Shown here piece after piece: positions 53,116 through 61,721 of a DNA stretch of 64,000 nt. The position numbers were made by a program, and so were the translations under genes. Origin of the DNA: Anaerolineae bacterium (GTDB lineage Bacteria > Chloroflexota > Anaerolineae > Anaerolineales > UBA4823); contig QOQU01000003.1 in NCBI GenBank assembly GCA_003327455.1, forward strand, positions 124,001-188,000, read 5' to 3'. Position 1 is the stretch's first letter; every line of letters starts with the position of its first letter. The notes beneath the pieces are model-generated. The model made no database searches. It was not told the DNA's origin and was given only the letters and a program-made list of their open reading frames with translations.

Positions 53116-53958
53116 TTATTTGAGAATTGCAGTGAATCCAAGTCCGTTTGGCCCGACATGCGAACCGATCACGGAGGTTACATTTACTGTGAGAACCTGC
53201 GTTGGAAGGATGTCTTTTATCTCCTCGAGCAGTTGGCGGGCGCGATCTTCAGCGTTGGTATGCAAGATCGCCAGCTTTTCAAACGGACTGATGCGACGCA
53301 GGATTTCGACGATCCGAGTAAACCCTTTTTGATAGGTACGAGTTTCCCCCAAACTCAGAACCTGTCCGTTTAGGACTTCCACGAAAGGCTTGATGCGAAA
53401 TAACTCTCCGAGCCTGGCTTTTGCCCAGGAAACTCGCCCACTGCGATGGAGATATTCAACAGTATCAAGCATCGCTACCAGTTTGATCCGCTTGCGAAGC
53501 TCGACTAACATCGAGAGGATGGCTTCAACGCTGGCTCCTTCACGCGCCGCTTCTGCTGCAGCCAGCACCTGGAATCCCAGGCCCATACTGACACTGAGGC
53601 TATCAATCACCTTGACTCGGTTAACGAAGGAATTCGCTGCCGCCGAGGCAGCGTTCAGGATGCCACTCAACCGTCCTGAAACGTGGATTGAGAGAATAAA
53701 TTCTTTCCCTTGCGAAAGCAATTGTTCATAGAGTGCCTGGTAAATGCCGGAAGGAGCGGTTGCCGTGGTCGGAAAGGTCTTCATATTTGGTAAAGCGGAA
53801 TAGAATTCTTCTCGAGTGATATCCTTGCGATCTTCGAAGCTTTTCCCCTCGATAATCAGATAATTATTGACCATATAGATCTCATATTGTGCCAATAACT
53901 CGTCGGGAATATCTGCTGTGCTATCGGTAACAATGGCAATAGATGGTTTAGAACTCAT
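53116..53958 (-). CDS. DegV-family fatty-acid-binding protein (FakB-like), copy 1
   Basis: A 280-aa DegV protein that binds a fatty acid and presents it to FakA for phosphorylation. VTDSTADIP is the N-terminal motif. IHVSGRLSGILNAA carries the Ser-Gly phosphate-site motif and SHVGPNGLGF the C-terminal His-Gly-Pro motif, so all usual binding residues are present. It overlaps the second DegV gene by four bases (ATGA). With fakA just upstream, this is a fatty-acid kinase system. The family link is secure; the specific fatty acid is not known. Confidence 0.9.
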   Translation of the reverse strand: MSSKPSIAIVTDSTADIPDELLAQYEIYMVNNYLIIEGKSFEDRKDITREEFYSALPNMKTFPTTATAPSGIYQALYEQLLSQGKEFILSIHVSGRLSGILNAASAAANSFVNRVKVIDSLSVSMGLGFQVLAAAEAAREGASVEAILSMLVELRKRIKLVAMLDTVEYLHRSGRVSWAKARLGELFRIKPFVEVLNGQVLSLGETRTYQKGFTRIVEILRRISPFEKLAILHTNAEDRARQLLEEIKDILPTQVLTVNVTSVIGSHVGPNGLGFTAILK

Positions 53959-54803
53959 ATCCTGAAATCACTTTCTATCAATACTACACAAATCGATTGG
54001 TCACCTAATACGTGGTTCAGATAGGGACTCATGACCTGGGAATCGAGCGTATGATGTGGGAGCATTAATTGGAAGCGGTTTTGCAAACTCTTTCTCTCTG
54101 AGCTGCCAATCGAGATACCGAAGTGTAAGCCAATATATTCGATTTGAGTGAATTCATGTGCATACTCGAGCATCCGATCGACTAAATTTTTGAAATTGCG
54201 CGCTTTTTGATAAGGAACGATCTGGTCGTTCTCTAATAATACAAGGGGATGGATACCGAGATAATCGCCGATGAATGCCTGATCAGGGTCGAGAATTTTC
54301 GAGCGGCTGAGATTGATGAGGTTGGGCAGGTATATTAACGTGTAAATACGGGGAATTTTGTGGTGCAGGAATCGCTTTATTTCGCTCAGGTTTGTGTTCC
54401 GGGCGAGAAAATCAGCGCAGGTCTGGATTAACCATCCCAGTCCATAACCCAGGCTACGGGTATCGATTGTTGTAAATACGGAGGGTAGGTTCATCTGCTG
54501 CAGGGTCTGAGTGACCATCCTGAAAGAAGGAAAAAGGGTTTTCGTGGGTAGTAAACAAAAAACTTGTTGATATTCGTAAGCTAAACCTGAGAGAAATGTT
54601 TTTAATTTGTTTTGCTCCTCTTCATCCGGGAGAAAGGAATCTGGAGCGTAGTCTGCTCCAGAAGCCAGGGGTTGATCTCCCGGATGTTGGTGAATGTTCT
54701 CTCCTAACAGACTACCTGGCAAAATTTTTACCAAATCCTGCCATCCATCTTTATGTTTTGGGAATTGTGCTGTTGTATCGGTAACGATACAAATTTTATG
54801 CAT
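53955..54803 (-). CDS. Divergent DegV-family protein (FakB-like), copy 2
   Basis: A 282-aa protein that keeps the DegV start (VTDTTAQFP) and the mid-domain pattern (NLSRSKILDPDQAFIGDYLGIHPLVLL region). But the Ser-Gly motif is replaced by PTKTLFPSFRMV and the C-terminal HxGPG motif by NHVLGDQ. The fatty-acid carboxylate and phosphate site may thus be altered. An extra segment near residues 30-65 is also present. It is 30 bases after fakA and overlaps the canonical DegV gene. It may bind a different ligand or be a regulatory partner. Confidence 0.78.
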   Translation of the reverse strand: MHKICIVTDTTAQFPKHKDGWQDLVKILPGSLLGENIHQHPGDQPLASGADYAPDSFLPDEEEQNKLKTFLSGLAYEYQQVFCLLPTKTLFPSFRMVTQTLQQMNLPSVFTTIDTRSLGYGLGWLIQTCADFLARNTNLSEIKRFLHHKIPRIYTLIYLPNLINLSRSKILDPDQAFIGDYLGIHPLVLLENDQIVPYQKARNFKNLVDRMLEYAHEFTQIEYIGLHFGISIGSSERKSLQNRFQLMLPHHTLDSQVMSPYLNHVLGDQSICVVLIESDFRI

Positions 54804-54833
54804 AGAAATTACCCACTTTTACATTCAATTTCC

Positions 54834-56519
54834 TTATTCGATCGAGATGATGAAGTAATAATGGGGCTGTCCTCCGTCTTGTACCTCGATCTCCTGCTCC
54901 GGATATGCAAAGCGGATTTCATCGGCGATCTGATTGGCTTCCTGTTTGGTTAGATCTTTACCGTAAAACAAGGTGATCAGTTCAAAGTGGTCAGCATGAG
55001 CAATTCGCAACAATTCTAAGGTGACCTCTTTCAGGGATGAGGAAGATGCGACAAGATTTCCGTTGTGCAGGGCGATAAATTCGCCTTCTTTGACTGAGAT
55101 GCCGTCAATTTCAACACTGCGGGTTGCGCGGGTTATCTCACCTGTCTCAACTTGAAGCAATGCTTCTTCCATTTCCCGGACAACTGTATTGAAATCTTCA
55201 TGAGGTGACAGATGCATGATGGCAGCCAATCCTTGAGGGACTGAACGGCTGGGAATTACGGCAACCTTTTTGACGGTTAATTCTCTGGCTGCTTCGGCAG
55301 TGCGAATAATATTTTTGTTGTTGGGTAAAATGACAATTTTGTCTGTGGGCAGATTCTCGAAGGCTGAGAGGATTTCCTGAGTAGATGGGTTCATTGTCTG
55401 CCCACCGTGAACAATCGCCGCCGCGCCAAGGCTGGCAAAAACTCTCGCAATGCCCGGTCCGGGTGCAACTGCAACGGCTGCAATTTGACCTGGCTCAACC
55501 GGGGCAAGGGTGAGTTGAGCCATCCCGCTTTTCTCCTCGGTTTGCTCCATTTGGGCAGCAAGGTTTTCCATCGCCACTTTCGTGAAAATGCCCACTTGCT
55601 TGACATATTCAATCGGTTCATACTGTCGTCCGTCGGAGACGTGAATGTGAAGCCGGTAAATTCCATCCCCTTCTCCTAACTGGATCGAAGTGCCCATTTT
55701 TTCTAAATCGCGATAGAAGGTCTCAATGTCGAGTTTATCGTAGGGACGGAAATCAATCACAACTTCTACATCCTGTCCAGGTTCTATGATTTCCATTGTG
55801 CGCTGTAAATTCATCGAGGCGATGGGCATTACAGTAGTGATGGGTGAATCCAGAGACATGCCTTTGGCATAGCGTAGCATTCCTTCAAGAATAAAGAACA
55901 GTCCTTTGCCACCCGAATCAACAACGCCGGCTTCTTTGAGCACCGGTAACAACTCAGGGGTACGCTGAACAGAGTCGTCTGCAGCTTTAACGATTCTTTC
56001 CAGGAGTTGGAGCAAATCGTTGGTTTGCGGCAGTGCTTCCTGGGCGGCTGTGGCAACATCCTTGATCACCGTCAGAATGGTGCCTTCAACGGGTCTGACA
56101 ACGCCTTTATAGGCTGTATCCCTGGCGGAAGCCAGGGCTTTGACAAAGGTGGGGAGATCGAGCGTTTCAATGTTATCCACCGCACGGGCAAATCCCCGCC
56201 AGATTTGGGAGAGGATGACGCCAGAATTCCCTCTGGCGCCCATCAGAGCGCCATGCGCGATGGCGTGCGCAACCTTGCCAAAGTTCTTTTCATTTCCATT
56301 CGATGCTTCTTCATATGCAGCTTGCATCGTTAGGACCATATTGGTACCGGTGTCGCCATCGGGAACAGGAAAAACATTCAAAGAATTGACAATTTGCTGG
56401 TTGGTGCGAAGCCAGGTTAATCCCGCCTCCACCATGAGCTTCAGTATTTCGCCATTCACCTGCTCTTTGCTTCTTTGGGCGTGATCTGGAATTATTCCTT
56501 TCTCTTTTTCAATTCTCAT
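54834..56519 (-). CDS. fakA: Fatty acid kinase catalytic subunit FakA (DAK2/DhaL domain)
   Basis: Phosphorylates FakB-bound fatty acids so exogenous or recycled fatty acids can enter phospholipids; 561 aa. The N-terminal DhaL (DAK2) ATP-binding domain has NVFPVPDGDTGTNMVLTM and GARGNSGVILSQIWRG. A middle domain and a C-terminal FakB-binding domain follow. GAGGAG precedes the ATG. It starts an operon with the two DegV proteins and follows the Asp23 gene by 30 bases, the usual neighbourhood for this kinase. Confidence 0.92.
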   Translation of the reverse strand: MRIEKEKGIIPDHAQRSKEQVNGEILKLMVEAGLTWLRTNQQIVNSLNVFPVPDGDTGTNMVLTMQAAYEEASNGNEKNFGKVAHAIAHGALMGARGNSGVILSQIWRGFARAVDNIETLDLPTFVKALASARDTAYKGVVRPVEGTILTVIKDVATAAQEALPQTNDLLQLLERIVKAADDSVQRTPELLPVLKEAGVVDSGGKGLFFILEGMLRYAKGMSLDSPITTVMPIASMNLQRTMEIIEPGQDVEVVIDFRPYDKLDIETFYRDLEKMGTSIQLGEGDGIYRLHIHVSDGRQYEPIEYVKQVGIFTKVAMENLAAQMEQTEEKSGMAQLTLAPVEPGQIAAVAVAPGPGIARVFASLGAAAIVHGGQTMNPSTQEILSAFENLPTDKIVILPNNKNIIRTAEAARELTVKKVAVIPSRSVPQGLAAIMHLSPHEDFNTVVREMEEALLQVETGEITRATRSVEIDGISVKEGEFIALHNGNLVASSSSLKEVTLELLRIAHADHFELITLFYGKDLTKQEANQIADEIRFAYPEQEIEVQDGGQPHYYFIISIE

Positions 56520-56549
56520 AAATGACTCCTCGATATCTTGGGCACACCT

Positions 56550-56906
56550 TTAATCTACCTCGCTGATTCGCAGACCACGCACGTGTACATTCACACATGC
56601 AACAGGTAATCCAAGGGCTTTTTCGACATGATAGCGCACCGTGTCCCGAACACTGGAGGCAACTGCAGAGATGCGGGTACCGTATTCCACAATAATATAG
56701 ATATCAATACGAATTTCGACCCCGTCGTAATGCACTTCTACGCCATGTAATGGGTCTTTGACCAGTTTCTGGCTGACCCCGTTGAAAAAATTCTTATGCG
56801 CCAGACCAACCACTCCATAGGATTGTAGCGCAGCCTGGTAGGCAATGGTGGCAATCACGCGGGGGGAAACATAAATGGTTCCAAGGGGAAGGACTTCTTT
56901 TGTCAT
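56550..56906 (-). CDS. Asp23/Gls24 family envelope stress protein
   Basis: A 118-aa protein with the Asp23/Gls24 (DUF322) pattern: VSPRVIATIAYQAALQSYGVVG near the start, then YGTRISAVASSVRDTVRYHVE and VNVHVRGLRI. The Asp23 family is known from Gram-positive bacteria as a membrane-associated stress protein. It lies next to fakA, as in Firmicutes, and is oriented the same way. GAGGTAG precedes the ATG. It is divergent from rpmB. Confidence 0.9.
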   Translation of the reverse strand: MTKEVLPLGTIYVSPRVIATIAYQAALQSYGVVGLAHKNFFNGVSQKLVKDPLHGVEVHYDGVEIRIDIYIIVEYGTRISAVASSVRDTVRYHVEKALGLPVACVNVHVRGLRISEVD

Positions 56907-56937
56907 AGACTACCTCTGGAATAATTAACCATCATGC

Positions 56938-56966
56938 TTGCCAAGAGATGCGAATTATGGTAAACT
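56938..56966 (+). promoter_or_regulatory. Promoter of rpmB
   Basis: TTGCCA (56938-56943), a 17-base spacer and TAAACT (56961-56966) lie 53 bases before the rpmB ATG. Confidence 0.65.
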
Positions 56967-57019
56967 TCGCCTGCTTTGTAAAGGCAAGACTTTAAGTTTA
57001 ATGGATAGGAAGTGAGCTT

Positions 57020-57202
57020 ATGGCTAAATGTGAACATTGCGGAAAGAAAACCGTATTTGGACAGAATCGACCGTGGTCGAAGAAAGCCACAAACCGCACC
57101 TTTCGCCCGAATTTGCAGGTGGTAAGCCTTTATGAAGGAGGGAAAAAGGTACGGAAAGTCTTGTGTGCCAAGTGCATTCGCACGCTGGCGAAAAGCGAGT
57201 AA
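57020..57202 (+). CDS. rpmB: 50S ribosomal protein L28, zinc-binding form
   Basis: A 60-aa ribosomal protein. It carries two CxxC pairs, Cys4/Cys7 and Cys49/Cys52, so it is the C+ (zinc-ribbon) form of L28. GQNRPWSKKATNRTFRPNLQ is the family's basic core. The ATG has AGGAAGTGAG upstream. It has its own promoter and a terminator, so it is monocistronic. The zinc-free paralogue used under zinc starvation is not present here. Confidence 0.95.
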   Translation: MAKCEHCGKKTVFGQNRPWSKKATNRTFRPNLQVVSLYEGGKKVRKVLCAKCIRTLAKSE

Positions 57203-57237
57203 TACCATCATACACGATACTTTTACTGCCAGTAGAT

Positions 57238-57270
57238 AAAAATCGCGGCGACTGCCGTGATTTTTATTTT
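57238..57270 (+). terminator. Intrinsic terminator after rpmB, probably bidirectional
   Basis: AAAAATCGCGGC, loop GACT and GCCGTGATTTTT pair with one G-U and are followed by TATTTT. The A run on the left end gives a T run on the other strand, so it can also stop the kinase transcript coming from the right. Confidence 0.82.
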
Positions 57271-57339
57271 CGCCGCATGGCAATAATGATACCCTTGGAT
57301 AAGATTTCTGACAAGTATTCCATTTACAATGGAGAGCTC

Positions 57340-58449
57340 TTACTGGTATAAAAAGTAAACCCAGATCCAAAGGGGAATTAACCCTCCTACAGCTAAAATG
57401 GTGATCAGCCCTAAGAAAATGGTGACCCAGTCTATATTAAGGGGGGTGCTTTCTTCGGCATGGCTGGCTTCAAAGTGGGGGGTAAAGACGGGCTGAGAGG
57501 AGCTCGGCGGACGGGTTATCTCAGGATAGGGGTGCGTTTGGGAGCGGGGAGGTGTTGTTTGAGTTGAGGTTACAGCCTCACCGGTTGTTTGTAAGTCATT
57601 TTGGACAGAGGAAGGTTTGCTGTATAGTTCATTTTGAATGTTGAGCAAAATTCGCCCGAATTGATCGGCGGTGCGGTAGCGTGCTGAAGGTTCTTTTGAA
57701 AGAACTTTTAGAATGACCAGTTCCAGGGTTGGAGGAATGGCAGGATTATAGCGGCTGGGTGGTGGAGGTGGGTCTTCGCGATGCATGCGGGCAAGCTCTT
57801 CGGCGTTCGAGGCTTGAAAAGGGAGCTGTCCGGTCAACATCTCATAAGCAACAACACCGAGCGAATAGACATCGGAAGCGGGTGAGGGAGCTAAGCCAGC
57901 AGCCTGCTCAGGAGAAAAATACTGTGGTGAGCCCCAAACGACTTCGCTCTTTTCTTCAGGATGAATTGAAGCCAGTGCGCGAGCGATACCAAAGTCGGTT
58001 ACTTTCAAGCGGTGGTCAGGTGTGATGATGAAATTTTGGGATTTGATGTCACAATGTACAATTCCAGCCCGGTGAGCATAACCAACTCCAGCGCAGGCCT
58101 GGATCATCAAGGATAAAGTCTCACGCACCGAGAAATGTCCCTTGCGTTTGAGATAGCTTTTCAGATCGGTACCAGGTACATATTCCATGACAATATACAG
58201 ACGATTGTTGTCATAGCCAAAATCATGGACGGTTACGATGTTGGGATGAGACAGATTCGCAGCAGCTCGCGCTTCTTGACGAAAACGTTCTTGAAACGCC
58301 GGGTCAGGAGAGTAATTCTCGCGCAAGATTTTAATGGCAACATAGCGATCTAAACGGCGGTCATGGGCACGGTAAACCACTGCCATACCGCCTGTGCCAA
58401 GGCGTTCGAGAAGTTGATACCGATCGTTAAGGATAACTTCGGTGGACAT
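57340..58449 (-). CDS. Membrane-anchored Hanks-type Ser/Thr protein kinase
   Basis: A 369-aa kinase. Residues about 10-270 form the kinase domain: GTGGMAVVYRA glycine loop, Lys in VAIKIL, and DFG in VTDFGIAR. The catalytic loop reads HCDIKSQN, so the HRD Arg is Cys, which makes it a non-RD kinase. A Pro/Ser/Thr-rich linker leads to one transmembrane segment at about 340-365, with almost nothing outside. The short extracellular tail excludes a PASTA-type sensor. GGAG precedes the ATG, with TACAAT about 26 bases upstream. It converges on rpmB and is divergent from the SH3b gene. Confidence 0.9.
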   Translation of the reverse strand: MSTEVILNDRYQLLERLGTGGMAVVYRAHDRRLDRYVAIKILRENYSPDPAFQERFRQEARAAANLSHPNIVTVHDFGYDNNRLYIVMEYVPGTDLKSYLKRKGHFSVRETLSLMIQACAGVGYAHRAGIVHCDIKSQNFIITPDHRLKVTDFGIARALASIHPEEKSEVVWGSPQYFSPEQAAGLAPSPASDVYSLGVVAYEMLTGQLPFQASNAEELARMHREDPPPPPSRYNPAIPPTLELVILKVLSKEPSARYRTADQFGRILLNIQNELYSKPSSVQNDLQTTGEAVTSTQTTPPRSQTHPYPEITRPPSSSQPVFTPHFEASHAEESTPLNIDWVTIFLGLITILAVGGLIPLWIWVYFLYQ

Positions 58450-58511
58450 TTCTGATAAAATCTCCTAGCAAGTATTGTACCATGTCACTTTTTGGGCATT
58501 GATAGGCAAAG

Positions 58512-58994
58512 ATGGTGAAAACGAAACCTTACCTTGGCTTGTTGGGTGCTATCCTTTTCGGATGTTTTTTAAGTACGGGGATCATTGTCCTGGTGAGAAT
58601 AGCACGCCCCGCTTCAAGCAACCTCTATCCAACGGCTATTGTGGAAATCATCCCGGCTCCAACGTTAACTCCTACCCTCCAGCCGACGTCTTCGCCAATA
58701 CCTGATGAGGGTGTGACTCAATCATCCGATGGAGATCACTTTGCAGAACTCATTCAACTGGGTGATTCGGTTCAAATCTACGGTACTCAGGGAGATGGCT
58801 TACGTTTGCGGGCAAAGCCGGGTTTGGAGGGTGAAATTCTCTTTCTGGCTTATGAAGGGGAAATCTTTGTCGTGAAAGATGGTCCGCAACAGGCTTCTGG
58901 CTATATCTGGTGGTTTCTGGTTGCACCGTACGATGAGAATGTCAAAGGCTGGGCGGTAGAAAATTACCTGAAGGCTTTAGAGAACCAGAATTAA
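58512..58994 (+). CDS. Membrane-anchored SH3b-domain protein
   Basis: A 160-aa protein. An N-terminal hydrophobic segment at about residues 7-30 anchors it. A Pro/Thr/Ser linker of about 40 residues is typical of exported proteins of this lineage. Residues 85-155 form a bacterial SH3-like domain (GDGLRLRAKPGLEGEIL), usually a binder of cell-wall peptides. It is divergent from the kinase gene, 62 bases apart, so the two could be coregulated. The function is inferred from the domain only. Confidence 0.8.
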   Translation: MVKTKPYLGLLGAILFGCFLSTGIIVLVRIARPASSNLYPTAIVEIIPAPTLTPTLQPTSSPIPDEGVTQSSDGDHFAELIQLGDSVQIYGTQGDGLRLRAKPGLEGEILFLAYEGEIFVVKDGPQQASGYIWWFLVAPYDENVKGWAVENYLKALENQN

Positions 58995-59134
58995 CGGTGA
59001 ACAAATCGGTGCGTTCTTGAATCATCCATGAAAATGTTGCGCAAAACAAGCCAGGGAGGGCATTGAATTTTCGCTCCGTTTCCTCTTCTTTGTGAGTGTT
59101 TTTATTCGCCAAAAAGAAGGCTGAGGTAATGGGT

Positions 59135-59788
59135 TTATAAATAATCGCGCAGATTATGTTCAACAGCGTATGCGGCTGCCTCAGCGCGATTACTTACGCC
59201 AAGCTTTGAGAGGATGCTGGAAACGTAGTTTCTCACCGTGCCTTCTCCTAAAAAGAGCGCTTTGGCGATCTCTCGATTGGTCTTCCCTTCTGAAACCAGT
59301 AAAAGGACATGTCGTTCTTGCTGGGTAAGGGCAGAAAAGGCAGAAGCTTCCTCTTCTTTTGCAGCTTTACGTACTTCCTGGAAGATGCGTTGGGTCACAG
59401 CGGGATCTAAAAGCGCTTCTCCTCGTCCAACGGCTTCGATCGCCCGCACAAGGTCTTCGCCGCCGATTTGCTTGAGGACATAACCAGAGGCACCAGCCCG
59501 GATTGCTGAGAAGAGCATTTCGTCTTCAGCATAGGAGGTTAGCATGATGACTTTGGTGTTGGGATACTTCTCGGCAATCTCTTCACAGGCTTCGATACCC
59601 GAGCCGCCAGGCAAACGGATGTCCATGACGACTACGTCGGGAGCATGAGCTGCAACCTTCTCGATCGCTTCTCGAGCGGTGCTGGCTTCGGCGACCACCT
59701 CAAAGTTGGGGTGCCGATCGAGAAGCGATTTCAATCCCAAACGAACGACTTCATGATCATCTACCAGTAAAATCCTTTGCTTAGCCAT
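59135..59788 (-). CDS. NarL/FixJ-type response regulator
   Basis: A 217-aa DNA-binding regulator. The N-terminal receiver has VDDHEVVR, the phosphoacceptor Asp in [10 protein letters not shown] and Lys in YVLKQIGG. The C-terminal LuxR helix-turn-helix ([22 protein letters not shown] region) binds DNA. It is the last gene of the kinase-phosphatase operon, starting 20 bases after the OmpR-type regulator. No histidine kinase is beside it. The target genes are unknown. Confidence 0.93.
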   Translation of the reverse strand: MAKQRILLVDDHEVVRLGLKSLLDRHPNFEVVAEASTAREAIEKVAAHAPDVVVMDIRLPGGSGIEACEEIAEKYPNTKVIMLTSYAEDEMLFSAIRAGASGYVLKQIGGEDLVRAIEAVGRGEALLDPAVTQRIFQEVRKAAKEEEASAFSALTQQERHVLLLVSEGKTNREIAKALFLGEGTVRNYVSSILSKLGVSNRAEAAAYAVEHNLRDYL

Positions 59789-59808
59789 TTGTTCGATCCT
59801 CCACAGGG

Positions 59809-60549
59809 TTAATCCGTTTTTGTTGCCGCTTCTTTTTGGCGCCTAAAATCGATAAAACGGTAACCGACGCCTCTTTCGGTTAAGATATATTGAGGATTTG
59901 CCGGGTCTTTTTCGATTTTCTTCCGCAGGTAGTTGATATACAAACGCACATAATGGGGCTCGTCGCGATATTCATATCCCCAAACTTTGGTTAAGATCTG
60001 GTCATGGGTGATCACCCAGCCGGCATTTTGAACCAGATGGTAAAGTAAGCGGTATTCAGTAGGTCGCAGTTGAACCAGCTTGCCATCCACCCATACTTCC
60101 CGTCGCCCAAAATCAATCTTGAGCCGATCGTCAACTTCAATGACGCCATGCGCTCCTGGAGTAGCCATTTCAACCCGGCGCAGGACAGCCCGTACCCGAC
60201 TCACGAGTTCGCGCGGGCTGAAAGGTTTGGTGATATAGTCATCAGCGCCGAGTTCCAGGCCACGTACCCGATCGTCTTCTTCCCCTTTGGCAGTGAGCAT
60301 AATCACCGGTACAGAACTCGTTTCGCGGATAATGCGCAAAACTTCAAAGCCGTCCATGTCAGGCAACATAACATCGAGAATGACCAGATCGGGGAGTAAT
60401 GTGCGCACCTTGTCAATTGCTTCCATACCACGATAGGCTTCGCTTACTTTGAAGCCGTCGTGTTCGAGGTTCAAACGCACAAAGCGCACCATGCGTTCTT
60501 CATCGTCAACAACCAGGATCTGTCGGTTGGTAAGGCGGACTTCATCCAT
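59809..60549 (-). CDS. OmpR/PhoB-type response regulator
   Basis: A 246-aa regulator. The receiver has VVDDEERM, the phosphoacceptor Asp in [13 protein letters not shown] and Lys in [10 protein letters not shown]. The winged helix at the C-terminus has [16 protein letters not shown] and [16 protein letters not shown]. It is 11 bases after the small 80-aa gene in the kinase-phosphatase operon. A histidine kinase is not found nearby, so a partner elsewhere or control by the Ser/Thr kinase is possible. Confidence 0.94.
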   Translation of the reverse strand: MDEVRLTNRQILVVDDEERMVRFVRLNLEHDGFKVSEAYRGMEAIDKVRTLLPDLVILDVMLPDMDGFEVLRIIRETSSVPVIMLTAKGEEDDRVRGLELGADDYITKPFSPRELVSRVRAVLRRVEMATPGAHGVIEVDDRLKIDFGRREVWVDGKLVQLRPTEYRLLYHLVQNAGWVITHDQILTKVWGYEYRDEPHYVRLYINYLRKKIEKDPANPQYILTERGVGYRFIDFRRQKEAATKTD

Positions 60550-60560
60550 AGTTAATCCTT

Positions 60561-60803
60561 TTATTCTCTGACAAAGCCGATGATTTCTTCTTCTTCATGA
60601 GGGGTAACGACTTCGATAAAGCTGATGCGATGAATGGGAAAAATGGCTACCATTGACTCTCGGTCGATATAGGGCACTTCCTTGCCATCTCTTTGGCGGG
60701 GTTCATGGAGGATGATCAGGCTATCGGTGGGTTTGGGGAGCTCCTCGACCTCCCCAACAATTGGCTCTGCATTGGCAATGTGGACAATGAGTGTGTAGGA
60801 CAT
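60561..60803 (-). CDS. Small protein of unknown function in the kinase operon
   Basis: An 80-aa protein without a known domain. It is predicted beta-rich with a mid segment [20 protein letters not shown] and a final acidic part HEEEEIIGF. There is no signal peptide or transmembrane segment. It is flanked by the PP2C phosphatase gene (12 bases) and the OmpR gene (11 bases), so it is surely cotranscribed. It could be an adaptor, but nothing in the sequence shows it. Confidence 0.7.
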   Translation of the reverse strand: MSYTLIVHIANAEPIVGEVEELPKPTDSLIILHEPRQRDGKEVPYIDRESMVAIFPIHRISFIEVVTPHEEEEIIGFVRE

Positions 60804-60815
60804 TTTTCCTTTACC

Positions 60816-61718
60816 TCACTCGGAAGAAGATGGTGATAAAAATTTTACCAGAATTACCGAAATATTATCGGGGCCGCCCGCTTCATTAGCCATTTGGGTA
60901 AGCCGATTGCAGGCGATTTGCAGGTCGGAAGTTTGTCTGATGGTCTGAACAATTTGGTTTTCAGGAACAACTCCCCACAACCCATCCGAACAGAGCAAAA
61001 GATAGCCCGATGATGGTAGAGGGAGAGAAAAAACATCTGCCTCAACCGGATCGGTTTGACCCAATGCCCGATAGAGGACATTGCGTTGGGGATGGTTTTG
61101 CGCTTCTTGTTCGGAGATTTGACCCAGTTCGACCAGACGTTTCACCAGAGAGTGATCGCGTGTGTACAGCTTAATCTCTCCGTTCTCCCCAATATAATAG
61201 GCACGACTATCTCCAATGTGAGCGATGCTCAGGGTTTGAGCGACAATCAAACAGCAGGTCAAAGTCGTACCACCACCGCTGGCTTTTTCAAGGACTTCTT
61301 GATGAGCGATGAGTACAGATTCTTTGAGAATACTGAGGAAAGAATTTTGAGGTTGGGAAGATGAAGGGTTGAATTGAGGGAGAAGGAATCGCTCGATCAG
61401 TGTGGAGGCCAGGCTGGTGAGGGCTACTTTGCTGGCAATCTCACCATGCAGATGACCTCCCATCCCATCTGCAATCGCATAGATCCCGACGTTTCTAATG
61501 AGGTCTTGATAGGTAACCGAGCACTCAATTGTCAAGAGTGCGTCTTCATTGTAATCTCGCTGAAGACCGTTCGATTGCGCAAAAGCAGACTGCAAGCGAG
61601 GCTCCATAATATATACCGGTGAACCGGTTGATGGAAGGTTTGAGAAAGATTGATTGGAGGGTTGGATTTTTTTTCCTTGTGATCGTTGAAAGGGATTCTT
61701 CACAATGCTTTTCTCCAA
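60816..61718 (-). CDS. PP2C-family Ser/Thr protein phosphatase
   Basis: A 300-aa phosphatase with the PP2C metal sites: NEDALL, ADGMGGH, IGDSRAYYI, CSDGLWGVV and GGPDNISVI. The first 35 residues, Gln/Ser/Pro-rich, are not part of the domain. The start at 61718 is 3 bases past the stop of the upstream kinase, so the two are coupled and this phosphatase very likely opposes that kinase. No transmembrane segment is present, so the pair works in the cytoplasm. Confidence 0.92.
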   Translation of the reverse strand: MEKSIVKNPFQRSQGKKIQPSNQSFSNLPSTGSPVYIMEPRLQSAFAQSNGLQRDYNEDALLTIECSVTYQDLIRNVGIYAIADGMGGHLHGEIASKVALTSLASTLIERFLLPQFNPSSSQPQNSFLSILKESVLIAHQEVLEKASGGGTTLTCCLIVAQTLSIAHIGDSRAYYIGENGEIKLYTRDHSLVKRLVELGQISEQEAQNHPQRNVLYRALGQTDPVEADVFSLPLPSSGYLLLCSDGLWGVVPENQIVQTIRQTSDLQIACNRLTQMANEAGGPDNISVILVKFLSPSSSE

Positions 61719-61721
61719 AGA

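Noticed and set aside
57340-58449. Treating the HCD kinase as inactive
   Set aside because: Loss of the HRD Arg alone is compatible with activity in non-RD kinases; the catalytic Asp, the Lys and DFG are all present.
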